Assembly (NCBI GenBank): GCA_950295325.1
Contig: OX485805.1
Coordinates: 43,300,758 to 43,364,757 of the forward strand
Source: Polytrichum commune
Lineage: Eukaryota; Streptophyta; Polytrichopsida; Polytrichales; Polytrichaceae
Direction of reading: 5' to 3'
Length of the DNA stretch: 64,000 nt
Made by a program: the position numbers and the translations under genes. Below the pieces are notes generated by a model, which was not told the origin of the DNA, searched no databases, and saw nothing but the letters and a program-made list of their open reading frames with translations. Shown one piece after another: positions 31,406 to 43,009 of the stretch (its first letter is position 1; every line of letters starts with the position of its first letter).

Positions 31406-34403
31406 TCACCATGCTTCCACTCGCTCACTCCGTTGGTCAATGGAGGTGGACAAGCGTCCACTCCCACCAACACCCTTATTTTTTCGGAAGGAATTTGTCG
31501 GAGGGAAGAGCAGGAAGGGACTGAAATTTCCTTGTGGCTCCTCACAGTGAGAGCCATGGCTATCAAGTGTATTCAGTACTTCACTTTGTGTATCCTTGCG
31601 TTCCGGGATGGCGTGGAAGGAACTCTGCGAGTTGCTGTTGTCCTGGCTGGTAAGGAAAGGGTTTGTACTTTGTGAGGTGTTGAACAGGGTATTATGTGAA
31701 ATGTGGCGGTCAGGGACACCTAGGAATGGAAGTGGGGGAAGTTGTTGAGAGCCACTTCGATCATGACCCATCCAAACTCCACCCATTGAGCACTGAGAGC
31801 TTGTGCGATCATGACCATTGAGAAGTCCTGTGGTGGAGGTTTGTGACCACTGCCGATCATGTCGATTATACAAGCTACCAGCAAGGTCGTTCCTGCTAGA
31901 GCCTGCATCTTCAACCCAAAGGGCAGCTTGAGGATTGTGTTCAGGCTCTTCTGTGTCAGGTACTCCAGGTGATGAAGGCGGTGATTGAGCCTCGTGTGGT
32001 GCAGCCTTTCGGTTCCTCAGCGTGCGCAGTATCAAAGTCTTGAGGAGATTCATCACTTGAACAGCATGCATCAGGGCTGTCAATGGATCCGCCATCTGGG
32101 TACAAAGAGTCATAAATTTTAACAGTATAATAAACATTTCAGCTGCCTGATTTTGTCAACAAATTTTACTAAGGATTAAATAAAGCTTTGACAAGATGTA
32201 CCAACAAAGACACATACATTAAAGGATCAAAAGAAGGACGGTACTCACTTGGGTCATGTTAGGAGCAAAAACCATGGCAATGTTGCGTGCATTCATCTTG
32301 TTAGAGGCTTCCTCCTCTACAACATCAGCCATCAGGTTGATTGCCCAATCCAACAGTGCAGCCTCTGTGGGAGGTAACTTCTTCACAAGAGCAAAGGTGT
32401 CCTCTCCGTGGCAAGCAAGCACCTGGTCTGGGCCTAAAGCGTCCAAAACACCCTTAGGGAGCTCACGAAACCATGCCTGCATGAACCCCACAATTGTTCA
32501 GATTCCTGAGCTCAAACTTAAAAACATCAAATCAAACAAACCACTTGATGAGTCACAACCACTTCTGGACAATAATCTTTCTGTAATTTTCCATCACTGT
32601 ACAACAGATAGAATTTCAAGTACAATGGGATCAAAGCGTCCACCTTATCTAATTTCTTGATTCGGTGTTTAAAAATCAGCCTCTGCTGACTACTACAATC
32701 TCTAGCCATGATGACCAAGGTGGGGTGGGGGAGGTGGGTGATGTCAAAGGAAGGGATTAACTCACCTTAATAAGACCAGCCAAAGCATGAATATCAATGT
32801 CAGTTGGCACAATGCCCTTGTTGAGTTGCTCCCTCACATGTTCTTCATGACTGTTTTCTGGATTTATTCTGAAAATACCTTCAGCCTGGTACATTCAACC
32901 TTATCATTAGTACAGAGTCAGACATGTGAATAGAAGAGAATCTACTCCAGCCTTGAGACTGTAGGCAAAAGCAATAAAAAAAAAAAATAGACATCCAGCA
33001 GATGCAAGATCAAGAAGACATGTAGAATCAATGCCACTCTACAACCTCCAGAGAGGACGAGAAAAAGTACAATTAATGCTTCAGTGTTCTCTCTCTTTTC
33101 TTTTATCCTATTTCTTTGCTGTCTATTACGCTGTGTAATGAGCGCAGAGTCATTAGTGGTTCCCTATTTTCATAACATTGAGACGGAAACTGGAAACCAA
33201 AGCACAAAATTATCAACACACAAAATACAAAAAAGAGGAGAGATGCCTTAAAAAGGAAGGTGAATGTACCTTCAGCCCCTGCTGATCATAAAGCCGCTTT
33301 TGTAGGAGGAGAAGAATTGTGGGAACCATATTGCCTTGCGAGTCAAAAGAACATTGCATTGACTCGGCTGAAACTCCGAATACATTCTTGCTGCAAGTAA
33401 TGAAATGACCGGTCAACCCCTTGTTTCGTGTACAACCTTAAAAAACACTCCTAACACGACGTCGACATTCATCACTGAACAAAAACCACTATCTACGAGA
33501 AATATAAAGTAGGATTTACCATGCTGCAGGTTCAAAATTACCATCACCACAACACTCAGAAGATATGGCGTGTCATAGAAAAAACTAGCCATTAACAATT
33601 AAACAATGTACACACTATGAAGCCCTCGCAGGAGATTTCCGATACACCTCAACCTAGGGAAGCCAGAGGCACGGCCAGATCTTGCATCGTAGAAATTCTC
33701 GAATTCCATTAGAAACAGTATACTACGAGAAGCGAATGGAAAGGCAAGAACGCGCATGATTGGCAACATTGAGAGCACCGCATCGCAAGAACTCATCCTC
33801 AAAAAAAATATAGGAGACAGGAAAAGGGACCGACCTTGCACTAGGCGTTGGCCTTGGAACTTCATTCTCGTACTCCTTAGGCAAGCCAAGAAAACCATTG
33901 TAACGATCAAAAGTGACGTGAGCAACATGCTCAACATCCGTCGGCCATCCTATATCCATATCCATCTTGCCTTCTTTCACCCTGCCTCTCACGCCTTCCT
34001 TTTCCTTTCCTTTCTCTATCTCGTCCGTCGTCGCCTTATACTTCTCCCGCTCTCGTTCCAATATCTCCAATTCCTCAAACGCTTGGCAAGTGAGAAGTGA
34101 CTTCCTTACTGTAGTTAACACCTGCGCTACCATGGGTAGTTGTTGTGTGCCGGCTGCTTCATGCCCTGCATCTACTTTGGTCCTGCTGTATTTCTGGTCC
34201 GGTGTGGCGACCGCCGGCAGTTTCTCGTTGCTCCTTAAGAGAGTAAATTCATCGTCATTTACAGAAGAGAAGGTGTGGTGGTCGACATTGTGTTCTTCGA
34301 TTTCTATCTCTGACAAATACTGCGAGGTCTCGGTGAACTCGTCACTATCGCCGGTATCCGAGTATTGTCGGGAGTTTCTGAGCGAGTTATGGACAGCAGT
34401 CAT
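31406..34403 (-). CDS. ROPGAP: ROP GTPase-activating protein with CRIB motif (CRIB-RhoGAP), 5 coding exons, 575 aa
   Basis: Coding exons on the minus strand: 34403-33835, 33390-33270, 32885-32766, 32476-32249, 32095-31406. All are GT-AG and in phase. The start is the ATG at 34401-34403, with two in-frame stops shortly upstream. The CRIB motif lies at about residues 151-175 (IGWPTDVEHVAHVTF then NGFLGLP) and the RhoGAP domain at about 190-360. The arginine-finger segment EGIFRINPEN and the MNARNIAMVFAPNMTQ block are intact. Plant ROPGAPs with this layout bind active ROPs through CRIB and speed GTP hydrolysis, shaping polarity at the plasma membrane. The roughly 200-residue C-terminal tail is S/T/Q/N-rich with three imperfect copies of an (N/M)GHDRxxSQ motif; I do not know it from other ROPGAPs. 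Family assignment is secure; the last-exon end rests on the open frame. Confidence 0.93.
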
Positions 34404-35560
34404 AGTTTCCAAGTAGTATTTTCTTGGTGAACCTCCGACTTCTCTTCTGCTGCTGCTGCTAAGCTACTACACTTTCGTAATCTGCATTCCTCATCTCACA
34501 ATCATCCGCGCTGTAAACACCCGCTTCACTACAACCGCAGCAGAAATCTAGTCTGATCCAAACAGAACGCGGTAACGCAACAGTCTTATCACGACGCGAT
34601 GACCAGACTATGTATAATGTCCATAGCTGTCCTTATATTCCTGCCTGATAGATACACCTTCGTCAATGAAGTCTCATATCATATATTTGCCTCATGGACG
34701 TCTCAATCCAAAGCACAAAAAACCACACAGTACGCTCCCCTCTTTTGCGCAACCATAAAAGCCAGCAGCAGTCTTCAAGAACCACGATAGTACGTCAATG
34801 TACGAAAACCAAACCGAAACTCCTTCCACACTGTAACTCCTCCTTCTCTCCCTCAGTCCGTTAGTTAGATTATGAAGCCGGCCGAAAAAAAATCCTCCCT
34901 CAAGAATAAAGGCACCTCTGCTGCTTCTGTTAGAGCTCCCCTCACAACATGAATCCCAAATTCTTCCCGCAACAATATTTCCCCTTCGCACACCACTTCA
35001 CAACAGACTTCCTCTATCTCGTAATCCCTACACCTCTGCTCTCCCGGCCTAAGTGTCGCCAGATGTAAACTCGGAAATTCTTAGTCAAGAATATTTTTCC
35101 CTTCAAACTCAGTACTCTCGACACCGTCTCGTCTCCGTTTCTGTCAATGCTCCCACGGCAACGGCACACGACTCGCACACACCAAGAACCTGCCTGCCAC
35201 CGAAGTTCTTGGCTCCAAAACTTGGCAGAGAGGAGGGGAAGCGCCACTCCACCAAATGAGATGAAATAAAGCTCGTTGGGAGCGCGGAGACGAGCCTTCT
35301 AGCGAACACGTTGGAGCGTCGAGTAAAAGCGAGGGGAGGCAAATTAGGAGAGAGAAGAAAAAGGGAGAGTAAGATGGAGGCGAGAGATCGACGAAAGGGG
35401 CGCAGAATGCGAACGCGGAGAGTGTGCCAAGAATGGGTGACGTAAGGAAGAATGGGAATGGCAGCTGGAGCGGGTGGGCGGGCGCGGGCCGGGTGGTCCG
35501 CGTGGGTCCCGTCCAGGTGGACAGTCCCAAAGTTTTCCGCTAGCATTCTTGGGCTGCCCG
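34404..35560 (-). promoter_or_regulatory. Upstream region of the CRIB-RhoGAP gene (5'UTR/promoter)
   Basis: The 1.1 kb before the start codon is free of repeats. Around 35250-35520 it becomes GC- and CpG-rich, with polypurine stretches ('gagagaagaaaaaggga'). Such a region suits a promoter and 5'UTR. A minus-strand ATATATGA near 34685 could be TATA-like, but I cannot place the start site. Overlapping open frames here on both strands (up to 145 codons) look like a product of GC content. Confidence 0.4.
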
Positions 35561-35596
35561 CATATTTTACATTTATACATTCACTTGGTTATTAAG

Positions 35597-35893
35597 GGTA
35601 GGTTTACATTAGGGTCCGGGTCCGGGTAACTTGGGGTCCAAAACACCCCTTCAATGGATCTTATTTGGGAACTCAAGATTAGACCTAAGTATGAAGACTA
35701 TGAGGTGTATTTTATTCAATGAGGATCGTTGAAATTTGACATGATATTGATGTCACATTAGTGTCCACTTCATTATGAAAATGTCGACTCAAATTTTAAT
35801 GTAAACTCTTTGGGTCCAATGTTATGCTCTCAACCAATAAGAGATTGAATTTGCAGTTTTTTTGGGCATGAAACCCTGGTGTAAACCCACCAT
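35597..35893. mobile_element. MITE-like element with inverted ends (family D)
   Basis: The left end is GGGTAGGTTTACATTAGGGT. The right end, reverse-complemented, is GGTGGGTTTACACCAGGGT. Related sequence occurs at about 51110-51250 and from 51347 ('gggtaggttatacattaggg', 'ggtccgaaacacccc'). About 297 bp, no open frame. Termini of this type suit PIF/Harbinger, but the target duplication is not clear. Confidence 0.5.
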
Positions 35894-36148
35894 AAGGGTC
35901 CACCCGCACTTCCCAACCAAAGCTTTGTTTAGAGCAAGGCCACCCCAACCTCAACCTCAACCTCAACCTTGACGTCAAACCAACCCCAACATCTCAATAT
36001 TGTATGAAAAACTAGGTAGGAGACTTTCCCACCCTGACCTTATTAGCCTACTATCTCAATATTGAATGGGTATTGGATACGGGCAACCACATAACATTGC
36101 AACACTAAAATTGCACTTTCACACAACCCTTCTCTAAATTCATAACCA

Positions 36149-36386
36149 ACGTCGGGCAATCCAACATGAATTTGAGCCGGTTGGCCCTACCCTACTCAAG
36201 AATCCTCTTGGTGCAAGGTGGGGTTTACTGCCTACCTTGTGGTGGGTGGGCTCTTGGCTTCCTACCTACCTAACTAGTTTCTTTCATCAAGTAGAGAGAA
36301 GATTTCATAGTAGGAATCGAACCGCCAACCACTCCATTCGGAAATGGGTACCTCTCCACTATCACCCAGTAGTTTAGGGTCATCTC
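36149..36386 (-). mobile_element. tRNA-derived SINE (family S), copy 2
   Basis: On the minus strand an A-box-like 'ctgggtgatagtggagagg' precedes a B box GGTTCGATTCC by about 30 bp. The body matches 23689-23930. With its intact B box it is the best copy in the window. Confidence 0.7.
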
Positions 36387-37875
36387 ATACTATCCTTCTC
36401 AAAAAGACTACGTCATCTGGTTTGTACTCAAATCAAAAGATTGAAACACCAAAACATTGAATGAGACAATTACCGGGTTTATTTACCCAAGTGATAGTTA
36501 AGCTCCTTTCCCGAGGGTTACCAAGGGCATGTGAACCCATGTTTTCCTATGTTAGTGCATTAATAACCACCCTGGTAAATTATGGTTCGGCTCTAGCCAT
36601 AGGATTACATCTCTCCTTCCACTCCATGAATCCACTAAGGTATTTTGGTGTTGTTTAATAAATTTTCTTAGTCGGACACCTATTTTTGATTGATGTGTGG
36701 ATTTGTGAGGATTAAAAAACAAAGCATCATAAAGACACATGTTTCAAAGATATTGGACTACACCTTCAAGTTTTATTGCTATTTCACTTTAAGCATGGTA
36801 AAGTGAGCAAGAAAAGTGGTATGCCCTTCAATTCTTAAAAAAAAGTTCATATATAGTAAGGGAAGTAGGCTCAATCTTATACAAAATGTTGTTCCATATT
36901 CATGAAGCTCAATTCTAATGGATTTGACCAAATAAAGTACAACATTTGTACATCGTCAGTGTTATGGGGAAATCTATAAAGTAGACCCTGGATCAAGCTC
37001 AAATCTTTTGTATTTCAATTTTTATATAATTTATTAGTCCAGTTGATGAATTTGACAAAATCATAATGTATATTAGTGCACCGATATTTTTAGATGTAAA
37101 CTACATTTTCTCAAGGTCTCTTCATTTTCACTTTTTGAAAATTGAGAATTAAAGAAGTGAATTTTATAAAGTTTAGAATCTATTGTGGTGGATGTAAATC
37201 ACATACTTTGCAAAAGCATTTATAAAATTGTCATGGCCCACCTTATTAATAACCTTAATATGAATGATGATTATTGTTTTGAATCATATAACTAGGAATG
37301 TGACTACCGTAACACCATAGCAGGTTCATCACCTGGCGAACGAATATTTAATTATTTTGAAAAAATAAGGTTCGTTTGCTTAAAATATTTTTTTTTGAAA
37401 TTCGTTCTTCTATTTTGAGGAAAAAAAATAATTCGTCCTGGAACAGAGTAGATGTACCGGGATGACAACTTAAATTGATTTTTTCAACAGAGTCTGCTTC
37501 ACCCAACTTTCTGGATTTTCGTTCTTTTCATAATATAAATTTCCATAATTTCGTTCTTCATGGCCTGGAATTTCTGATTTTTTTCGTTTTTTTTTTTGAA
37601 TTATTTAAGAACGAACCTGCTATGGTGTTACGGTACTTGCCCCTCCAAAGTGACAAGGTATAGACTTGGTTCATTTGACTATGCTTTGGCCAATAACCAT
37701 AAGTAAATCAAGGGAGGTTCAATTTGTTGATTTGTTGATTATCGTAGGTTTGCTGATGCAACACAAGTTTTGTTGTGCAAACATGATTGGTAGAAGTTGG
37801 AGAACATAAAAAATTAATTCAATAACACCAATGTAACTCAATTCCATGTCATGGCAATGTGGACGAAAATCACTA
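36387..37875. other. Intergenic DNA, no gene seen
   Basis: Contains a partial family A copy (about 36670-36790). It also has an imperfect long inverted segment at 37318-37640: 'gtaacaccatagcaggttc' near 37308 pairs with 'gaacctgctatggtgttac' near 37612. This gives a foldback of about 330 bp with T/A-rich arms. A fragment related to family E lies at 37725-37805. No gene. Confidence 0.45.
37306..37634. mobile_element. Foldback/MITE with long inverted repeats
   Basis: The left arm 'taacaccatagcaggttc' (about 37309) is complementary to the right arm 'gaacctgctatggtgtta' (about 37613). Complementarity extends inward for several tens of bases: 'cgaacgaatatttaattattttg' against 'gaattatttaagaacg', and 'aattcgttcttc' against the central 'atttcgttcttc'. 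It looks like a hairpin-type MITE. No open frame of note. Confidence 0.55.
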
Positions 37876-38287
37876 CACTAAAAAGGATATTTAGTGTTTG
37901 ATTATATTCAATGTTGTTACCACCCAACCCTACTCAAGTCTAATTTTCAATTGCTTAACAATTAGTGTTAGACATAAATGTGTCGTTACCTTCCATACTG
38001 CCACTTTATTTCATGTGAAGCATGGACTTCACTAGACTTGCGATTTTAGGTGTGGTGCCCCACCTTCTTGCTCGCTAATCTCTCGTCTGCCGAAGTCGAC
38101 GGCATTTTAGGGTTGCTGTCTTCCCGTCTTACTAACACTAAATTAAAACATGTAACTTTCACATATTACTATAGTTGATATTTAGTGTTCGAGTTTACAT
38201 TAATCGGTACTTACTTTCATAGGGTTATTGACATTTAGTACATGCGTTCGTATTTAGTGTATTAAACACTAAATATCCTCTTTAGTG
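37876..38287. mobile_element. MITE with TA target duplication (family P2)
   Basis: 412 bp, flanked by TA at 37874-37875 and 38288-38289. The left end (37876-37896) is CACTAAAAAGGATATTTAGTG less one base. The right end (38267-38287) is its near-exact inverted copy, and the match extends inward by several bases. A second copy is at 53798-54115 with the same ends and internal words ('attcaatgttgttaccaccc'). Confidence 0.8.
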
Positions 38288-38289
38288 TA

Positions 38290-39554
38290 GATGGAAAGAA
38301 TTTGGAACCTCTTTTCACATGAAAGTGTGCACTACGTAACCTGGAAACTAGAATCGATAGCCAACACGATTGTAGCTTGAAAAGTTGGAAGTTGAGGAGG
38401 GGGGCTTGCTTGACTTCAATATTCAAGATCTAAACTCTAAATTCCAAGTTGAGAATCATGGCAAAACAACCAAAACAAGCCATTCAACCCCCGAGCATCT
38501 AAGAGGCCCGGATTGGGCTTCTTCAAGCAAAAATTGTGTATTTGAGCCACATACTTTTCATTTTTAGCTAATTGTGTCCCAAAGTGGCCCTATCTCACAT
38601 AAAACTTATTCTTCAAGTGCACTATTTGAATAAATCAATGTTGTTGAGGATTTCAGCTCAAAGATGTAGCTTGAGTGTTGTTGGTTGTAGTTTGATCATC
38701 ATTGTCCAATATGAGTATATTTTTATGTTCTCCTCAACACAAGACAATGTATATAATAAGGTCTCAAACACACAAATATGTAAAATATGATTTATAAACT
38801 CGGTGAAGCCCATATAGTTTGTGTACACGGCCATATATTGAGACCTCACATCCATTAAGCATTAAGACATGTTATACCTTAGAAGGTGGGCGTTGATTCA
38901 AAGGATGTAAATTGGGAGAGTATTTGTGCGTTTCTTATGTTCTAAGCTTACCACCTTACATTTGAGTATTTTCATATATGAGTTAACACAAACAGGTCGA
39001 CCTATGCTATGAAGATGGGTTGGGGGAAAATCTTGCCTTTGGAAATCTATTGTAATTTTGTCACTTCAAAATAAATTATGATGATTTTGTTAAATGCCTT
39101 GATATCAATTTCAAGGCTTGTAAAAAAAATCACTCCACCTTCACACATGTACCACACTTCTACAAAATTGCTTAAGTTATTGGAAATAGGTTATGTCTAC
39201 ATTACGCAAACTCATGAGAAGGTGTAGACATAGTGAATTGTAATCTACCTTGTACGTTACTATTTTCTTGAGCATTTCAACTCTAAAAATAGATTTAAAA
39301 ACTCCACATTAGTTTTGTGGAGCCCAATTGAATGAATCAACCTCAACCTTGCAGTGGACTTGTTTCTACTAGATCCTCTTCGTCCACGATGAACGAGTTT
39401 ACACAGATGCCACAAATCCCAAATTGTGTGGTATCATCGCATACAAATGTACCTCTTATGCATCAAATAAGAACAACCCTGAAATAATAGGAAACTCTAT
39501 AATGTAGTACAATTTAGCATTCACACAACTTATTTGATATTTGGTGTAAACAAT
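38290..39554. other. Intergenic DNA, no gene seen
   Basis: A family C fragment (38990-39200) and a single unit related to the 28 kb array (about 39330-39420) are recognisable. Short open frames lack any domain. Confidence 0.4.
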
Positions 39555-39658
39555 CCGAGATGACCCTGAACTACTAGATGATAGTGGAGAGGTACCCAAA
39601 CCGGTTCGATTCCCAACCGTGAATACGTTTCTCTACTTGATGGAAAACTAACAAGGTA
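39555..39658 (+). mobile_element. tRNA-derived SINE (family S), truncated copy 3
   Basis: Contains 'gagatgaccctgaactact', the A-box-like 'gatgatagtggagaggtacc' and the B box GGTTCGATTCC, followed by 'ctctacttgatggaaaact'. It is the head (about 100 bp) of the family in plus orientation; the body is missing. Confidence 0.65.
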
Positions 39659-39751
39659 TTCTGGCGCCTCCTATGTTCCAAACAAATAATAAAATAATCA
39701 TAAAATGGTGGTAAACATTTAGAGCGTTGTGTGATTCCAAATAGTAAGTGA

Positions 39752-40036
39752 CACTAAATACCATACATGGTGTTGAGAGAGAAGGTTGCGGGCAGCCCGA
39801 GAATGCGAGGGGGAAAAAGTTGCATTTACACCTGGATGGGCCTCCATCCAGGGCCAGCTGGAAGGACCCGGGCGGGGTGGGTGGGGACAGTTGGGCCCGC
39901 GAACCCAAAAAAAGGGTTGCGCTCCAAGAGAAAAAGGGCGGGGAGGCGCTGCCAGGTGTCCTTGGCCACCCATACCCGCGCATCTATGGTACCTATGTCC
40001 GTGGATATCTGACCCCAGGGGCCTGTTTATTCTCAC
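39752..40036. other. GC-rich island beside a palindromic P1-type end
   Basis: A P1-type terminal palindrome (CACTAAATACC...ATGGTG, 39752-39772) is followed by about 260 bp of GC-rich, CpG-containing DNA within AT-rich surroundings. All three plus frames are open for 80-98 codons, which the composition explains. No domain recognised. Function unknown. Confidence 0.4.
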
Positions 40037-40844
40037 GGCCTTAGGCCATGGCTCTTAAATGAGCATGGTACTCCCCTTTTTGGACAAGAGAGCGTAGAAG
40101 TCCATGGACTATAGCCTAAAGCCTTTTCGAGCTCACAAAATTTTAGTGGCAAACTCATGTTTGTGATGCATGTTTTGTCCAATTTATCTTCGAGAGTTGT
40201 CCCTGAAAATTTTCCGTATGATCTCATCCACCATTATTTATACTTGCCATGCGGGATTTTGTGTAGGATTTTCATCCATTCATAACGGTTATGGGCTGAA
40301 GTCCAAAACTGCCCTCGTGTGAACGTAAAGCAGGGGTCCATGACACACTCAACCAATGAGAATTCAAGGATTCTCAAGAGCCATGGCCTAATGGCTTTCA
40401 TGTACACATGCTCTCAGTGTGACTCGTGAAGGGTCTAGAAAACCGGTGACTTCAAGAATCTAAATGATTACTCTTATGGGACAAGTGTTCTCCATGAATA
40501 GCAATTGTTCTCCATGAATACATTTCCTATCATTTTGTTTTGTAAGACTTATTTACAGAGCGAAAAGTTGAAGGTTCAGCCACTGAATAATACAACAACC
40601 AACTTGCATAAGGTGACACGAAGGTGACGTCGTTGATCCTTTTTGTTTCAATGTGAAGACACATTGCTCCAAGTCCTTGGTCATCCCATACCCGAGACTT
40701 CTTGATAACCGTACCCTTGGATATCTTAACTTTGTTATGACTTGTGAACTATCCTAAGGATATGCGATGCTAGTGTTGTCAAGAATCTATTGATAATTTT
40801 TTCCTCCATAAATGACAATTATGCAGACCTTGGATAGTTGGCCA

Positions 40845-41605
40845 ACTAGCAACACCTAACTAAAATTTTCAGGCTTCTGTTTGTCACTTAGCTTTAGCTA
40901 GCTAGGTTCACCCAACCTAGGATTCTTACTTAGCTCTAGTTTAGCTAACTTTTTTGGAACTCTCACTTTCACTCAACTTCGATTAGCTAAAAAGTTGTGT
41001 GACATGTATTTTCATTCTAAATCGTAGAGAAATCCATTCAAACGAAAGCAAACAATATATATTTGGTTGTATTGCTCTCACTTGGCTTTGTATTTCCATG
41101 TTGTTGCACAAGGAAATTGAAAGTCTTAAAATCAGCACGTATAGTCGGCTTCATCACTTTCAATTGGCATTGGTGATAGATCACCATCTTCTTCTTCATC
41201 ATCATCATCTTCTTCATTTTCATTATCATTATCATCGGAATCATCAATGTCATTTGGCAATTGAGGACGAGATGGAATCAAGGTGTTCCAAATCGGAGAT
41301 TCCACGACATGTGGTGGATTATTAAGAATCAAGCTCATGTTCAGTTTCAAAAACATAGCCGCTTCAATGAGTCCGGATCTAAGAGATGATTGTTTGAGTG
41401 CAATGACATCGTTCATTCCACCGAGATCACATTCATATTCTAACTAGCTATTAGCTAACTTCAATTAACTAACTTTCCTCACCCAGATTATGGCACTTAG
41501 TTTTAGCTAGCTATTCTTTTGAGGCGCCGAATTCTTGCAGAGCTTTAGCTAGTCAAAGCCTTTAGCTAGCTAAATAACTGCCCACTTAGTTAGCTATCCA
41601 AGGTT
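40845..41605 (-). mobile_element. hAT-type DNA transposon remnant
   Basis: A truncated hAT dimerisation-type segment is flanked on both sides by dense TTAGCTA/TAGCTAGC words (40890-40990 and 41440-41600), as expected for subterminal transposase-binding repeats. I could not fix exact terminal inverted repeats or a target duplication, so the boundaries are approximate. Confidence 0.5.
41132..41446 (-). pseudogene. hAT transposase C-terminal fragment
   Basis: On the minus strand, IALKQSSLRSGLIEAAMFLK followed by LN resembles the hATC dimerisation region (KKRSSLSPE.VEALMFLK type). It is followed by a very acidic D/E-rich tail (DDSDDNDNENEEDDDDEEED). Only the last ~100 codons remain; the DDE catalytic core is gone. 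The frame is open upstream to about 41446 without a credible start. The call rests on a short motif. Confidence 0.5.
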
Positions 41606-41780
41606 TACAATTATGAAAACTTTTTTTTGCCCCTTTTAACAACATATTAATTTTTTTACAATGCAAAAAGGCGAAGTTTTAGATATGAACCTCTTTTAAA
41701 TAAACTAACCTACATGGAGAAGGAGGTGTGAACGTGTCAGCAACAATTTGTTTCCATTTCTCAATGGGAATGCATTCTTA

Positions 41781-42349
41781 GGGGGGGGGGGGGGAGTGAG
41801 TGTCCTTGGTGATCCCATGCCTTCCATTCCAGGTCATCTCCACGCTACTTATACATGTGATATTTGAGGTAGAGGGTGCTAAAACCAACACTTTAAGTGA
41901 TTTAGCCTATTTTGAAGTTCATTTGGATTAGTGGTGTGCATGATTGATTTAACAAATTGGCTTAGACATAGCAGAAACAAAAATAGCATAAATTGCACAT
42001 CATATGAGTATATTACAAAAAATAAAGTCACTTACTCCTAGCGTCTTGAATCCCTCCGGAGCCCCCACTTTTTCCACTACAAATGGTTTCCAAAATTGTC
42101 ATGACACTCGCCCATAAACTAATCCCATTTTTTGCACAAAACAAAACTTGTTTTCTCCCAAATTTGCCTTCATTTTTTGTATTAAAAAAACCCCTTATAA
42201 CCTTTGCACATGGGATCTTAATAAATACATATAAGTAAGCCACGCTAGCTCGTGTTCCGCTACTTGCCCAAATCCAATCCCACCTTCGCCCAAAACCCAC
42301 CCCTTGTTCTCCTGAAGCCACACTAATTTTCACTGACCCCCCCCCCCCC
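41781..42349. other. Segment bounded by a G14 and a C13 tract
   Basis: A 14-base G run (41781-41794) and a 13-base C run (42337-42349) lie 540 bp apart in opposite sense, so they could pair as the ends of an inverted structure. The 108-codon minus frame inside (42028-42354) shows no domain. Confidence 0.35.
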
Positions 42350-42971
42350 TCCACTTTGTGCCATAGACATTCACAAAATTTAAGGTGTGTTATGGTACGG
42401 GATTAGGAGGCGTGCATGGGTTTTACTTTTGGGTGGGGCATTGGATATATCACCCTCTACCTTAACTTTGTTGTGATTTGTTGACAAGCTAGCCTTGAGT
42501 GTATGGAACATTGATGTCATAAATAATCTTTTAGATATCTTGTTCTCCATGAACTACAATTATGGATAAGCTTTCCATTATTTAGACATTGTAATAACAT
42601 AACTTACTAAGTAACTACATGCTGGTTTTTTTCCAACGAGAGAGGTCACGGTTAAAAAACTCCAGTAATATACAGTTGCTTGTCGAAAAGTTCACATTAC
42701 ATAATTCGAGTGTTGCCCATAAATGGAGAATCCCCTTATTATTAATTAGACACAAACCATATCCATCATACAAATCCATGCACTATAACTCATTTTTATT
42801 CATTCATGGCGGCTAAGTGAGTGATGTTAACCTCTAGAGTTTAGGTTGAGCCTTCTTAGTGTGCTATTTAGGGTTGTGAATGATCTTTTCCATTGTTTTG
42901 TGCATATGGTCAATAAAAGGTTGTTTGAGAAGTTGCAAGCATGACTAAGTGGCACATGCAAATCAATTGAT

Positions 42972-43002
42972 CCTAAACCCTAAACCCTAAACCCTAAACC
43001 CC
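42972..43002. repeat. Short interstitial telomere-type repeat
   Basis: Four consecutive CCTAAAC units, the Arabidopsis-type plant telomere heptamer. A tract this short could be a telo-box cluster or a repair scar and does not show a chromosome end. Confidence 0.85.
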
Positions 43003-43009
43003 ATTGACA

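Noticed and set aside
35109-35580. Overlapping 78-145 codon minus-strand frames upstream of the RhoGAP gene
   Set aside because: They lie in a GC-rich presumed promoter/5'UTR, overlap in three frames and are Pro/Ser-rich without any domain.
42974-43001. Possible chromosome end
   Set aside because: Only four CCCTAAA-type units, with ordinary sequence on both sides; an interstitial tract.
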